This document shows positions 26,981-36,375 of a stretch of DNA of 64,000 bases, in pieces. Made by a program: the position numbers and the translations under genes. Every line of letters begins with the position of its first letter. Within the stretch, counting starts at the first letter, position 1. The notes under the pieces are model-generated. The model was not told the origin of the DNA. It saw only the letters and a program-made list of their open reading frames with translations, and made no database searches. The stretch is taken from NCBI GenBank assembly GCA_964559475.1, contig CAZLHX010000001.1, positions 1 to 64,000 on the forward strand, given 5' to 3'. The stretch is from RBG-16-57-9 sp964559475. Lineage in GTDB: Archaea > Thermoproteota > Bathyarchaeia > TCS64.

Positions 26981-28257
26981 TGCAAATAGTAACAGATATT
27001 GTATGTCCTTTTTGTGGATGCCTTTGTGATGATCTTGAGGCTACAATAGAAAACAACCATATCTCTAAGATAAAGAACGCTTGTGCAATTTCACGTTCTA
27101 AATTCTTAAATCATAGTAAAAACAGGCTGAATTCACCGACAATCGATGGTGAAAAAGTCTCACTAGAAAAAGCGCTGGATGCAGCTGCTGATATATTATC
27201 CACGTCTAGACGTCCCTTGATATATGGTCTGAGTTCTACTGAGTGTGAAGCCATAGGGAAAGCCGTAGAAATCTCAGAATTAACAGGAGGAGTTATAGAT
27301 AATACTTCTTCGGTTTGCCACGGTCCAACAATTTTAGCTCTACAACAGGTAGGCGAATCAAAGACTACTCTTGGGGAAGTCAAAAATCGGAGCGATCTTA
27401 TTATCTTCTGGGGTAGCAACCCAACTCAAGCTCATCTACGTCATTTGCTTAGATATTCAGGTATTTCTAAGGGTCTCTATACCTCAGAGGGAAGAAAAAA
27501 ACGCTTCATTATAGCTGTTGATATACGAGAAACTGCTACCGCAAAGATGGCTGACCAGTTCATAAAGATCAAACCTAACAAAGACTTTGAATTATTACAG
27601 GCTCTCTCAGCAGCAGTGAGAGGATATGAAGTTCCTGATGTAGCAGGGGTAAGCAAAGATGAAATTATGGAACTAGCCGATAGAATGAAAAATGCAAAAG
27701 TTGGGATAGTTTTCTTCGGACTTGGTCTAACCCAAAGCAAGGGTAGACACATGAATATTGATGCAGCTGTTATGTTGGTTGCAGAGCTAAACCATCACAC
27801 AAAGTTTCTGTTAACCCCCATGAGAGGTCATTATAACGTTGCGGGTGCAAACACAGTTACCACATGGCAGACGGGTTATCCGTATGCCGTGGATTTCAGT
27901 AGAGGATACCCGAGATACAATCCAGGAGAGTATACCTCGATAGATCTATTGGCTAAGGGTGAAGTAGATGCTGCTTTAATAATAGCATCTGATCCAGTCT
28001 CAACTTTCCCAGCAAACGTAGTAAGGGAATTAGTCAAGATCCCAGTTATTACATTGGATCATAAGATTTCCCCCACCACCATGTTAAGTAAAGTTGCTTT
28101 ACCAGTAGCCACTGCGGGAATAGAAGGCGAAGGAACAGCTTACAGGATGGATGGAGTCCCATTAAGATTGAGTAAATTATTGGAACCGGAAGAGGGAGTA
28201 AAAACTGATGCAGAGCTTCTTGATATGATCATTGAGAGAATTGGAGGAAAAAGATAA
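26980..28257 (+). CDS. fwdB: Formylmethanofuran dehydrogenase subunit B
   Basis: 425 residues, catalytic subunit that reduces CO2 to formate at a tungsto- or molybdopterin. A [4Fe-4S] site is formed by C9, C12, C16 and C35 (CPFCGCLCDD and NACAIS). The metal ligand is C113 in SSVCHGPT, where some methanogens use selenocysteine; here it is a plain Cys codon. The GTG start at 26980 overlaps fwdD. FwdB together with FwdD resembles a full formate dehydrogenase alpha subunit. Confidence 0.95.
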   Translation: MQIVTDIVCPFCGCLCDDLEATIENNHISKIKNACAISRSKFLNHSKNRLNSPTIDGEKVSLEKALDAAADILSTSRRPLIYGLSSTECEAIGKAVEISELTGGVIDNTSSVCHGPTILALQQVGESKTTLGEVKNRSDLIIFWGSNPTQAHLRHLLRYSGISKGLYTSEGRKKRFIIAVDIRETATAKMADQFIKIKPNKDFELLQALSAAVRGYEVPDVAGVSKDEIMELADRMKNAKVGIVFFGLGLTQSKGRHMNIDAAVMLVAELNHHTKFLLTPMRGHYNVAGANTVTTWQTGYPYAVDFSRGYPRYNPGEYTSIDLLAKGEVDAALIIASDPVSTFPANVVRELVKIPVITLDHKISPTTMLSKVALPVATAGIEGEGTAYRMDGVPLRLSKLLEPEEGVKTDAELLDMIIERIGGKR

Positions 28258-29963
28258 TGTCAGATATTATAATCAAAGGGGGAGTGGTCTTCGATCCCTT
28301 AAATAATGTAAACGGAGAGTTAAAAGAAATTTACATAAAAGAGGGAAAAGTAGCAGAGGAATTTCCAGAAAATAAGGCGAAGGTCATCGACGCTAAAGGT
28401 ATGACGGTTATGCCTGGAGGAGTAGATCTCCATAGCCACATAGCGGGTAGTAAGATTAACATCGGGAGATTGATGAGACCCGAAGACCACCGAAAGGACC
28501 CTGTTCCAAGAAGCATAAATACAAGATCCGGGGTCGGATACAGCTGTCCCTCCACATTCGTAACCGGCTACAGGTATGCTCAAATGGGTTACACCACCGT
28601 GATGGAGGCAGCAATGCCGCCCCTAGGAGCGAGACATGTACATGAGGAATTAAATGATACACCAATTATTGATAAGGCAGCCTTTACCCTGTTTGGGAAC
28701 AATTACTTCGTATTAAAATACATTAAAGAAGGAGACAAAGATAAACTCAAAGCATTCATCGCCTGGCTTCTCCGAGCCACCCGCGGCTATGCAGTGAAAA
28801 TTGTAAACCCTGGAGGGGTAGAACACTGGAAATGGGGACGGAACGTCGAGGGATTAGATACACCCATAGAGAACTATGAGATAACCCCTAGAGAAGTAAT
28901 AACAAGTTTAGCTGAATCAAACGAAGAGCTAGGGCTGCCTCACACAATACATCTACACTGTAATAATCTGGGTGTACCTGGCAATTATGAAACAACCATT
29001 GAGACAATTGACACAGTGAAAGGTATAAAACCGAAAAAAGGTCGTGAGGCCAGTGTTCATATTGTCCACTGCCAGTTCAACGCCTTAGATGGAGAAAACT
29101 GGATGAATCTCAAATCTGGAGCATCGAAAATTTCAAAATACGTGAACGGAAAATCCCATGTTACGCTGGATCTGGGTCAGGTTATTTTCACAGACACAAC
29201 CACAATGACTGGAGATGGACCTTGGCAGTTCAGATTATGGGAACTTACAGGAAATAAATGGGTAAACAGCGACGTCGAAATGGAGGCCGGTGCAGGCGTG
29301 GTACCCTATACCTTCAAGAAAAACAATCCAGCGAACGCAATCCAGTGGGCAATAGGCTTGGAACTCGCTTTACTAATAAAAGATCCATGGAAAGTATACA
29401 TGACTACAGATCACCCCAATGGTGGACCCTTCTACTATTATCCAAAGGTTATCTCCTGGCTCATGAGCCGTAAATCAAGAACGGAGACTATGCTTGAATC
29501 AAATAAAGCTTGTATAAGAAAAACAACACTAGATGGAAGTTACAGAGAATACACATTTAATGATATAGCGATCGTGACGAGAGCAGCCACAGCAAAAGTA
29601 CTTGGACTTGTAAACAAAGGACATTTAGGAATAGGAGCAGACGGGGACGTTAGTATTTACAAGATTAACCCAAAAACATGGAGACCAAGTAAATTTAAGG
29701 AGCTTGAGAAGGCTTTCAGTAGCGCAGCTTACACAATTAAAAATGGAGACATTGTGGTAAAGGATGGTGAAGTTTATTCAACTTCTCTTGGGTCAACCTT
29801 CTGGGCAGACGCGGAGATTCCCGAAGGGCTAGAAAGTGAATTAGTCAAAGAACTTGAGGAGGATTTCAGCAAGTATTATACCGTGAACTTCAGGAATTAC
29901 CCTGTGGAGGAGGCTTACTTACCGACTCAGATACCTGTTGAAGCTAAGGGAGGTAAATGGTGA
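28257..29963 (+). CDS. fwdA: Formylmethanofuran dehydrogenase subunit A
   Basis: 568 residues of the amidohydrolase family. FwdA condenses formate, made by FwdB and passed through a tunnel, with methanofuran at a dinuclear zinc site. Ligands visible are H59/H61 (DLHSHIAGS) and the probable carboxylated lysine K181 in GYAVKIVNPGG. Other typical segments are MRPEDHRKDP and YMTTDHPNGGPFYYYP. It overlaps fwdB by one base. FwdF and FwdG polyferredoxin genes are not in this operon. Confidence 0.96.
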   Translation: MSDIIIKGGVVFDPLNNVNGELKEIYIKEGKVAEEFPENKAKVIDAKGMTVMPGGVDLHSHIAGSKINIGRLMRPEDHRKDPVPRSINTRSGVGYSCPSTFVTGYRYAQMGYTTVMEAAMPPLGARHVHEELNDTPIIDKAAFTLFGNNYFVLKYIKEGDKDKLKAFIAWLLRATRGYAVKIVNPGGVEHWKWGRNVEGLDTPIENYEITPREVITSLAESNEELGLPHTIHLHCNNLGVPGNYETTIETIDTVKGIKPKKGREASVHIVHCQFNALDGENWMNLKSGASKISKYVNGKSHVTLDLGQVIFTDTTTMTGDGPWQFRLWELTGNKWVNSDVEMEAGAGVVPYTFKKNNPANAIQWAIGLELALLIKDPWKVYMTTDHPNGGPFYYYPKVISWLMSRKSRTETMLESNKACIRKTTLDGSYREYTFNDIAIVTRAATAKVLGLVNKGHLGIGADGDVSIYKINPKTWRPSKFKELEKAFSSAAYTIKNGDIVVKDGEVYSTSLGSTFWADAEIPEGLESELVKELEEDFSKYYTVNFRNYPVEEAYLPTQIPVEAKGGKW

Positions 29964-30892
29964 TGAGCTTCAAGTATAATGGAGTTAATATTGAAGATAC
30001 CTTCGCCGAAGGTTTCAGCATGTGGGGAAGCAGAATAATTATCACAGCTACAAATAGAAAATGGGCGAATACAGCAGCAAACAACATGTGTGGCTTCGCT
30101 ACAAGCGTCATCGCCTGTGATTGTGAGGCAGGAATAGAAAGAGAGCTTACTCCAGAAGAAACACCAGATGGAAGACCGGGGACAGCGGTTATGGTGTTTG
30201 GGTTCAGTAGAAGCAAATTATCAGAGCCAATGCTAAACCGTATAGGCCAATGTGTGCTAACCTGCCCAACAACAGCAATCTATAATGGATTATCAGAGGA
30301 AAAAGCCGATGAAATGTTAGATGTAGGAAAAAGTGTACGTTTCTTTGGTGATGGTTATCAGGTAAAAATGAGGCTGGGAGATGGATATGGGAAACGGCAG
30401 AGGTATTGGAGAATACCCGTGATGGAAGGAGAGTTCATGATCGAGGATAAATTCGGTGCCAAAAAAGCCGTTGCAGGAGGAAACTTCCTCATAATGGGTG
30501 AATCAGAAAAAGCTACATTAGAAGCATCCGAAAAAGCCATAGAGGCAATAGATAAAGTTCCTATGGTTATAACCCCCTTCCCCGGTGGTTTATGCAGGAG
30601 CGGCAGCAAAGTAGGTTCAAGGTATAGTTTCCTGAGAGCTTCCACCAACACCCCCTTTTGTCCTGCTATCAAGAATAGTTATCCAAATAGCAAGATACCT
30701 GACGGAGTAAATTCTGTTATTGAGATAGTAATAAACGGGCTTGATGAACCCTCGGTGATGAATGCAATGGGTGAGGGAATTAAAGCAGCAACAAGCGTCA
30801 AAGGGATAAAATGGATTACAGCTGTAAATTTTGATGGAAAACTAGGGAAATATCAGATGTCTCTAAAGGATAGTCTTGGAGGTGAATGCTAG
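29963..30892 (+). CDS. ftr: Formylmethanofuran:H4MPT formyltransferase
   Basis: About 309 residues. Ftr moves the formyl group from formylmethanofuran to N5 of H4MPT. Family sequences are EDTFAEGFSMWGSRIIITA near the start, CGFATSVIACDCEAGIE and GGLCRSGSKVGSRYSFL. The ATG at 29963 sits nine bases from GGGAGG (29948-29953) and overlaps the fwdA stop in a TGATG junction; an ATG at 29957 is also open but too close to that site. Cytosolic. Confidence 0.95.
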   Translation: MSFKYNGVNIEDTFAEGFSMWGSRIIITATNRKWANTAANNMCGFATSVIACDCEAGIERELTPEETPDGRPGTAVMVFGFSRSKLSEPMLNRIGQCVLTCPTTAIYNGLSEEKADEMLDVGKSVRFFGDGYQVKMRLGDGYGKRQRYWRIPVMEGEFMIEDKFGAKKAVAGGNFLIMGESEKATLEASEKAIEAIDKVPMVITPFPGGLCRSGSKVGSRYSFLRASTNTPFCPAIKNSYPNSKIPDGVNSVIEIVINGLDEPSVMNAMGEGIKAATSVKGIKWITAVNFDGKLGKYQMSLKDSLGGEC

Positions 30893-31728
30893 TGAAAACC
30901 CTAGTCTTTACACCAAAGAGAATAACAAAGATACCCATCGAAGCAGAAATAATCTCACCACCAAGAATTAGCGGAAAAAGTCTAGAAGATGTAAAGGAAA
31001 TACTAGTCTATCAAGGAAACAAGAGACACAGACTCACTGACTTCTTTACAATCGAAGGAGAAGTTGCAGAAAATCCAAGCAAAGTACGCATAGTAATAGA
31101 TGATGACATTCCTCACGTCAAATACGTTGGAGCTGAAATGAATACAGGAGAGATACTAATCCGAGGTGACGCGGGAATGCATACAGGGTCTCAAATGGCT
31201 GGTGGAAAGATCACAATACAAGGTAATGTTTCTGATTGGGCAGGGGCAGAGATGAGCGGGGGGTTACTAAAAATCGAAGGAAACGCGGGTCACCAACTTG
31301 GTTCAGCTTACAGAGGAAGCAGTGAGGGTATGACGGGCGGAGTTATAATAGTTGACGGAAAAGCTGGTTCAGAGGCAGCTGGATTCATGAGAAGAGGCAT
31401 GTTGGTAATCGGAGAAGATACGGGACCATTTACTGGAGTACATATGAATGGAGGAGAAATATTCGTTTTCGGAAAGACAGGGATAAGAGCAGGTGCACAA
31501 GCAAGAGGAAACGGGGGGTTCATAGCCTGTCTAGGAGGTATAGAGGAGGTTCTACCAACCTATAGATATGATACCACCTATAGCCCAGTCATGATGAAGC
31601 TATATCTAAAGGAGATGGCTGAAAAACTAGGAATCAAGAAAGCTTCCAAATTCAAGGATACCCGGTTTATACGATACAGGGGGGACCTCGCAGTAGGAGG
31701 CAACTCTGAGATCTTAGTTGCTAAGTGA
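30892..31728 (+). CDS. fwdC: Formylmethanofuran dehydrogenase subunit C
   Basis: About 278 residues. A right-handed beta-helix made of repeats like MAGGKITIQGNVSDWAGAEM and MSGGLLKIEGNAGHQLG, the same fold as the glutamate synthase C-terminal domain. FwdC is structural and helps bind FwdA and FwdB. GGAGGTGA at 30878-30885 favours the GTG at 30892 over the ATG at 30886. The ftr stop overlaps this start by one base. Confidence 0.93.
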   Translation: MKTLVFTPKRITKIPIEAEIISPPRISGKSLEDVKEILVYQGNKRHRLTDFFTIEGEVAENPSKVRIVIDDDIPHVKYVGAEMNTGEILIRGDAGMHTGSQMAGGKITIQGNVSDWAGAEMSGGLLKIEGNAGHQLGSAYRGSSEGMTGGVIIVDGKAGSEAAGFMRRGMLVIGEDTGPFTGVHMNGGEIFVFGKTGIRAGAQARGNGGFIACLGGIEEVLPTYRYDTTYSPVMMKLYLKEMAEKLGIKKASKFKDTRFIRYRGDLAVGGNSEILVAK

Positions 31729-31735
31729 TAACACT

Positions 31736-32617
31736 TTGAAATTCGGGATACTATCCTCAGATAGGGAAGAATGGCATGTACTAAGGCTATCTAAAGAGCT
31801 TAAAAAAAGAGATAACGAGGTCTACATTTTCCCCGTCGCAAGGTTAGTATCCAAGATAGCACTTGAGCCAAGCATATCCATACGTGGTTATCCTGTAGAG
31901 GATTATGACGCTGTTATAGTAAGACGTGTACCAGGAGGATCGGTAGAACAGGTATTCTACAGAATGGATGTCCTTCACGTGTTAGAGGAATACGGGGTGA
32001 AGGTATTCAATCCTCCCCTTAGTATCGAAAAATCAGTTAACAAATACTACACGTCAGCCCTCCTAGAGAAACATGGACTAAAATCCCCAAAAACCATAGT
32101 AGCTGAAAGCTTCAGAGATGCAATGAAAGGCTTCAAAGAGTTAAAAGAAGATGTAATAGTCAAACCATTATTTGGATCACTGGGCTCCGGGATGATTAGA
32201 GTAACTGATCAAGATATCGCGTACAGAGTTTTCAGAGCCCTGGAATCAATAAATAGTGTATTTTATCTTCAAGAATATATTCCACATAAAAATACTGATA
32301 TAAGAATATTTGTTGTTGGAGGAAGCGCAATATCTGCAATGAAAAGAGAGGGTGAAAGCTGGAAGACGAATATATCCTCTGGAGGTAAACCCATTCCATA
32401 TGAGCCCTCAGAGGAAGAGACCAGAGTCAGCATTAAAGCAGCTGAAATTTTTAATTTGGAATATACTGGAGTTGACCTTCTCCAATCTGAGGATGGAGAA
32501 CTATACGTATTAGAAGTAAACAGCACACCAGGGTGGGAGGGGCTCCAAAAAGTGACGGAAAAAAATATCTCGAATGAAATTATCGAGCATATTCTTTCAA
32601 AGTTGAAGAAATCTTGA
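31736..32617 (+). CDS. MptN/RimK-like ATP-grasp glutamate ligase
   Basis: About 293 residues from TTG 31736, giving MKFGILSSDREEW (a TTG at 31718 overlaps fwdC). ATP-grasp features: DVIVKPLFGSLGSGMIRV (ATP-binding loop), FYLQEYIPH and the metal-binding YTGVDLL...YVLEVNSTPGW. RimK-type enzymes add glutamate to a carboxylate. MptN makes tetrahydrosarcinapterin by glutamylating H4MPT, and the location right after fwdC points to that or to a methanofuran glutamylation. CofF-like or lysine-pathway roles are alternatives. Confidence 0.75.
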   Translation: MKFGILSSDREEWHVLRLSKELKKRDNEVYIFPVARLVSKIALEPSISIRGYPVEDYDAVIVRRVPGGSVEQVFYRMDVLHVLEEYGVKVFNPPLSIEKSVNKYYTSALLEKHGLKSPKTIVAESFRDAMKGFKELKEDVIVKPLFGSLGSGMIRVTDQDIAYRVFRALESINSVFYLQEYIPHKNTDIRIFVVGGSAISAMKREGESWKTNISSGGKPIPYEPSEEETRVSIKAAEIFNLEYTGVDLLQSEDGELYVLEVNSTPGWEGLQKVTEKNISNEIIEHILSKLKKS

Positions 32618-33639
32618 AACCAAAAGATAGGGACTTTATCGAAACAAAGGAAGGATTACTGTTCTGTGTGGTCGGTTATCTTCACCCACCAGACAGAGTT
32701 ACAGCTTACTTGAAATATATTCCATCTATAGACGGAAAATGGAGTAGAGGGGAGATTCATTATAATCGGACTTTACAGTTTTATCACGTAGCACAAGTCG
32801 AGAAGACGTATAATTACTTAGAAAAAATTTATCCAGACTATCTTTTCAAAGACCCTGTTAGAAATATAACCATCTCAGCAGTCCCAAAAAATAAGATTAA
32901 GCAATATTACAAACCTAAAGAGAGATTACAAGAAATCCTCGAAAAACCAAAGGATATCCTGGAAAAAAGGATATGTGAAATTATTAAAAAAATTAAAAAA
33001 TACGTAAATATTGAGGGAAACATTGGAGTAACAGGATCTGTTCTTACATGTTCTCATAACCCAAATTTCTCAGACTTAGATTTTACTGTTTATGGATTGA
33101 AAAATGTACTGGATCTCAAAAAATCGATACTTTCACTAAAATCAGAAGGAGAAATTAGGTTCTTATCTTCTGAAGAGCTTGAGACTTGGTGCCACGAACG
33201 TGGCAAGAAATTTCCTTTATCGGTAGCTGAATTAAAAAGAATTGCTTCTAAAAGATGGAATTTCGGGTACTATAAAGATACTTACATCTCATTTCACGCT
33301 ACAAGAAATGATGAAGAAATCCAAGAAAAGTACGGTGATAATATTTACACACAGATAGGAGAAGTGAAAGGTACCGGGAGAGTAAATGATATATCTGAAT
33401 CTATGTTTAATCCTGCTATTTATGAAATAAGAGACTCAGAACTCTTGGATACTAATAGGAAGGTATCAGAGATTATTTCATTTGAAAGCTTATATGGAGG
33501 TCTATTTGAGGTTGATGAAAAGATTGAATTTAAGGGAAAACTTGAGAAAGTAGAAGGAAAAAAGAAATATTATCGTGTAGTTCTAGGTGGGTCAGGTTCC
33601 ACTGATAGTTTTATGAAATGGTTTACTCCTCAGGATTAG
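32614..33639 (+). CDS. Predicted nucleotidyltransferase, copy 2
   Basis: 341 residues, same architecture as the protein at 22136-23125. The N-terminal domain starts DFIETKEGLLFCVVGYLHPP and carries YIP and YKPKERLQEI. The nucleotidyltransferase core has GS at 141-142 and DxD at 154/156 (SDLDFTVYG), and the middle has an insertion with SVAELKRIASKRWNFGYYKD. The acidic residues of the active site are kept, so it should be active. TTG start at 32614 overlaps the ATP-grasp stop. It converges on cdhE with a 17-base overlap. Substrate unknown. Confidence 0.75.
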   Translation: MKPKDRDFIETKEGLLFCVVGYLHPPDRVTAYLKYIPSIDGKWSRGEIHYNRTLQFYHVAQVEKTYNYLEKIYPDYLFKDPVRNITISAVPKNKIKQYYKPKERLQEILEKPKDILEKRICEIIKKIKKYVNIEGNIGVTGSVLTCSHNPNFSDLDFTVYGLKNVLDLKKSILSLKSEGEIRFLSSEELETWCHERGKKFPLSVAELKRIASKRWNFGYYKDTYISFHATRNDEEIQEKYGDNIYTQIGEVKGTGRVNDISESMFNPAIYEIRDSELLDTNRKVSEIISFESLYGGLFEVDEKIEFKGKLEKVEGKKKYYRVVLGGSGSTDSFMKWFTPQD

Positions 33640-35038
33640 GCACCCATTTTTCGTCAAGGTACTTAGATATACCCGAGGAATCCATCGGTCCAACCGATAC
33701 ACTCCAACCTGAAAGCTCTCTGATCTCACCACTTAATCTTGCTGATCTACCAGGTATTACTAAATGTCTATGGGATACTTTATCTCCGACTTTGTAGTTC
33801 GCCAATGCTTCCGCTACTGTATCGGCAGTCATCTTCCTACCAGCTACAGCACTCTCAACTGACATTCCCTCGCTGTCTATCACCAAAAGATAGCAGTCTA
33901 TTTTAGCCGATTCAATGTCTGAAGCAACGGTATAGTAAGTTAATGCAAAGTTTGTCGTGAGTAAAACAGGCGACATTTCATCCGGTTCACCCATGACCTC
34001 CAATCCAGGTTCAACCGAGACAGGCTTTCTTGGATCCGTGTAAATGTTTGAGCGAAGTATTACTTGGGGTAGTAAAGCCCATCCACTTATACCATGAACC
34101 ACCAAGGCATCAGTGAATCTGGTTATACATAATGCTGCAAGAGCGGCTTCATTCCATTCATTTATCAAAGGATCTTCCTCTTCTATTGCCCAGGCAGCCA
34201 TGGGGGCACTCAATATTGGGTAGCCTAAGTGTTCCTCTTCATCATTTATCGACTGCCATCTAAGTACCGTGAAGTTTTCTACGTTTGCTGACTGGTACAT
34301 GTTAGGTTCAGTACCTGGGTCAAGAATTATATCCTCTATACCGTATTCTTCCAGTGTATGGGCTATGCTTTTCAGAGTATCTCTATCTTGAGGAGCATAT
34401 GCTACTAAGGGACAGTTGAACTCAACTGCGAGTTCTGCCATATCACTCCAATTCGTGGTCGTGGCTCCATGTATTAAGGGACGTTTGTCTCCAACTATTT
34501 CTAGTGCTTTCCTCATACCTGCTGGTTCATGATTACAGAGGATCAATGGTTTTCTGGTTAATTCGCTAGCTCTCTCAACTGCTTTTGAAAAGATTTCAGG
34601 ATCTTCACTGGTGCTGGTTATTGCTAGCATATCCAAGGTTAATTCCATTCCAATGTATTCGTATCTAAAGTCATTTAGTATATTTATTCGTAACTCAAAT
34701 TCATCGTCACTCATCTCATCACTGACATGGACCGCGATAGCAGGCTCATGGAAGTAGGTGAACTCATGTCTATAAAGCACATATTCTCCACCGAGGGTTA
34801 CTGTATCTTCTCCAGTGCCTACTTCGATGGCTTTGACTGCTGGTTTTAATAAATTCCATAAGTCCTCATATTTATCATTATTTTCGGGGGTAAGCAGTGG
34901 TTCACATTCATCAAGTAATGCTTCCCTGTTTACTAGTTTAGCGGCGAATGCCATGCAGTTTGCTTCTCCGCATTCTTTGCAGTTAGTCCTAGGAAGTTTC
35001 TGGTAGATCTCTATGGGGCTTAATTCTTTGGCTGGCAT
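33623..35038 (-). CDS. cdhE: Acetyl-CoA synthase complex, corrinoid FeS subunit gamma
   Basis: 471 residues, large subunit of the corrinoid iron-sulfur protein that carries the methyl group to the A-cluster. The N-terminal [4Fe-4S] motif is CKECGEANC followed by LDEC, as in AcsC/CdhE. A TIM barrel follows and a C-terminal corrinoid-binding domain (about 360-471) holds the cobamide. Last gene of the cdhABCDE operon; 12 bases downstream of cdhD. Confidence 0.95.
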   Translation of the reverse strand: MPAKELSPIEIYQKLPRTNCKECGEANCMAFAAKLVNREALLDECEPLLTPENNDKYEDLWNLLKPAVKAIEVGTGEDTVTLGGEYVLYRHEFTYFHEPAIAVHVSDEMSDDEFELRINILNDFRYEYIGMELTLDMLAITSTSEDPEIFSKAVERASELTRKPLILCNHEPAGMRKALEIVGDKRPLIHGATTTNWSDMAELAVEFNCPLVAYAPQDRDTLKSIAHTLEEYGIEDIILDPGTEPNMYQSANVENFTVLRWQSINDEEEHLGYPILSAPMAAWAIEEEDPLINEWNEAALAALCITRFTDALVVHGISGWALLPQVILRSNIYTDPRKPVSVEPGLEVMGEPDEMSPVLLTTNFALTYYTVASDIESAKIDCYLLVIDSEGMSVESAVAGRKMTADTVAEALANYKVGDKVSHRHLVIPGRSARLSGEIRELSGWSVSVGPMDSSGISKYLDEKWVPNPEE

Positions 35039-35049
35039 ACCATTTCCTC

Positions 35050-36375
35050 CTATACTTTTATCCTAACCCAGTCCGTGGGCTCGGGGGGTCTCTCTCCTTT
35101 CATAAGATTGTCTATTGTATTGCTGATGCTGTTAACTGCAGCTGGATGCATCATCATGAAGTAATCAACTCCTGCTAACAACAACGTTTGTGCTGTCACG
35201 GTTTCCCATATAGGTCCTCTGAGTTCACGGGGGGCAAATTCTGGGCCCATTTTCATCCATGCTTCTCTTGCTGCCCAAGCATTAGTTGAACCAGATGATA
35301 GTGGGTGGTTTAACTCTGGATCTCCTTTAAGTGCTGCTAGTCTACATCGTTCCATCACGGTAAAAGCATAATCTAGACCGTATCCGAGGGCTGCCGTTGT
35401 GGTGTCCATTAATATCTGTTCTTTTTCTACGAAATCGTATAGTTTCCGGTTTAACTCCCTTGCCTTGTTTACGTCCATGCTCGTGAAGGCAATTACTGTG
35501 TTATTATAATCCCTTACCAGTTTGGCTGTTTCCTCAATCTTCATGTCCAATGTTACTGAGTTGAATAATAGGTTCTCTCCTTGGACATTCTCTGATATTG
35601 CTTTGAAAACTTCAAAATCTTTCTGTGGGTCTCCACATCCTCCTATACTTATGGGCACGTCAACTGCTTCAACGACCTGTTCTACTGTCTTTACAGCTTC
35701 TTTTGGTGGTGCATCTTCTATTAGTGGATCTATAGTTAGAAGGTGTACGTTAACCATTTCTGCTCCGTATTTCTCCACACATACACGTGACCACTCAGCC
35801 ACATCATCTTTATATTCATCAAAGTGATTACGCACTGCTCTCGCGAGACTGATCTTAGGCCAATCGAATACGTCAAGAGCGATTACTGGCTTATTAGGAG
35901 TGAGCTGTATAAAATTATAGAAAGCTGGAACCTTTTCTCCCCCAATAACATAGGAGACTGAGCGGGTTCCACCTTCAGAAGATGTTGCTCCTAGCTTTAC
36001 CTCAACTACTTCTCCTGGATACTCAGGAGTGGGCATACTTGCTTCATCTTGAAGTAGTTTATCAGGTTTGACTCTTTCTGGTGCCCTGTGTTGAATTTGT
36101 GTTTGTTGAACCTGTTGAGACATTGGCATGGAGGGAGCGCCAAGGAGACTTGCCATTCTATTGGCTGAATCTCTAATTAACGCAAACTCATATCCAAGTC
36201 TAGCAAGTATGGGAGAGGATATTCCTCCGCTTCCAGCTTGGACATCAAACTCTATCTCCTCGAGTTCGACGTCAAATTCTTCGAGTTCTACTTCCTCAAA
36301 TTTTGCTATTTTTTCTAGTAAATCCCTACTAATAACTAGGTCTAGTTTATCTTTTTCAGTCAACCTGGTCCTCAC
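35050..36375 (-). CDS. cdhD: Acetyl-CoA synthase complex, corrinoid subunit delta
   Basis: 441 residues, small corrinoid-binding TIM-barrel partner of CdhE. An N-terminal domain (about 1-85) is followed by a Gln/Pro-rich linker around residues 86-118 (MSQQVQQTQIQHRAPERV), then the barrel (VALDVFDWPKIS, ISIGGCGDPQKDFEVF). The family takes methyl from methyl-H4MPT. It overlaps cdhC by four bases, so translation is coupled. The linker length is within what archaeal CdhD shows as far as I know. Confidence 0.94.
   Translation of the reverse strand: MRTRLTEKDKLDLVISRDLLEKIAKFEEVELEEFDVELEEIEFDVQAGSGGISSPILARLGYEFALIRDSANRMASLLGAPSMPMSQQVQQTQIQHRAPERVKPDKLLQDEASMPTPEYPGEVVEVKLGATSSEGGTRSVSYVIGGEKVPAFYNFIQLTPNKPVIALDVFDWPKISLARAVRNHFDEYKDDVAEWSRVCVEKYGAEMVNVHLLTIDPLIEDAPPKEAVKTVEQVVEAVDVPISIGGCGDPQKDFEVFKAISENVQGENLLFNSVTLDMKIEETAKLVRDYNNTVIAFTSMDVNKARELNRKLYDFVEKEQILMDTTTAALGYGLDYAFTVMERCRLAALKGDPELNHPLSSGSTNAWAAREAWMKMGPEFAPRELRGPIWETVTAQTLLLAGVDYFMMMHPAAVNSISNTIDNLMKGERPPEPTDWVRIKV

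Noticed and set aside
26980..28257. Selenocysteine at the FwdB metal ligand
   Set aside because: The ligand position is an ordinary cysteine codon and no in-frame TGA interrupts the gene.
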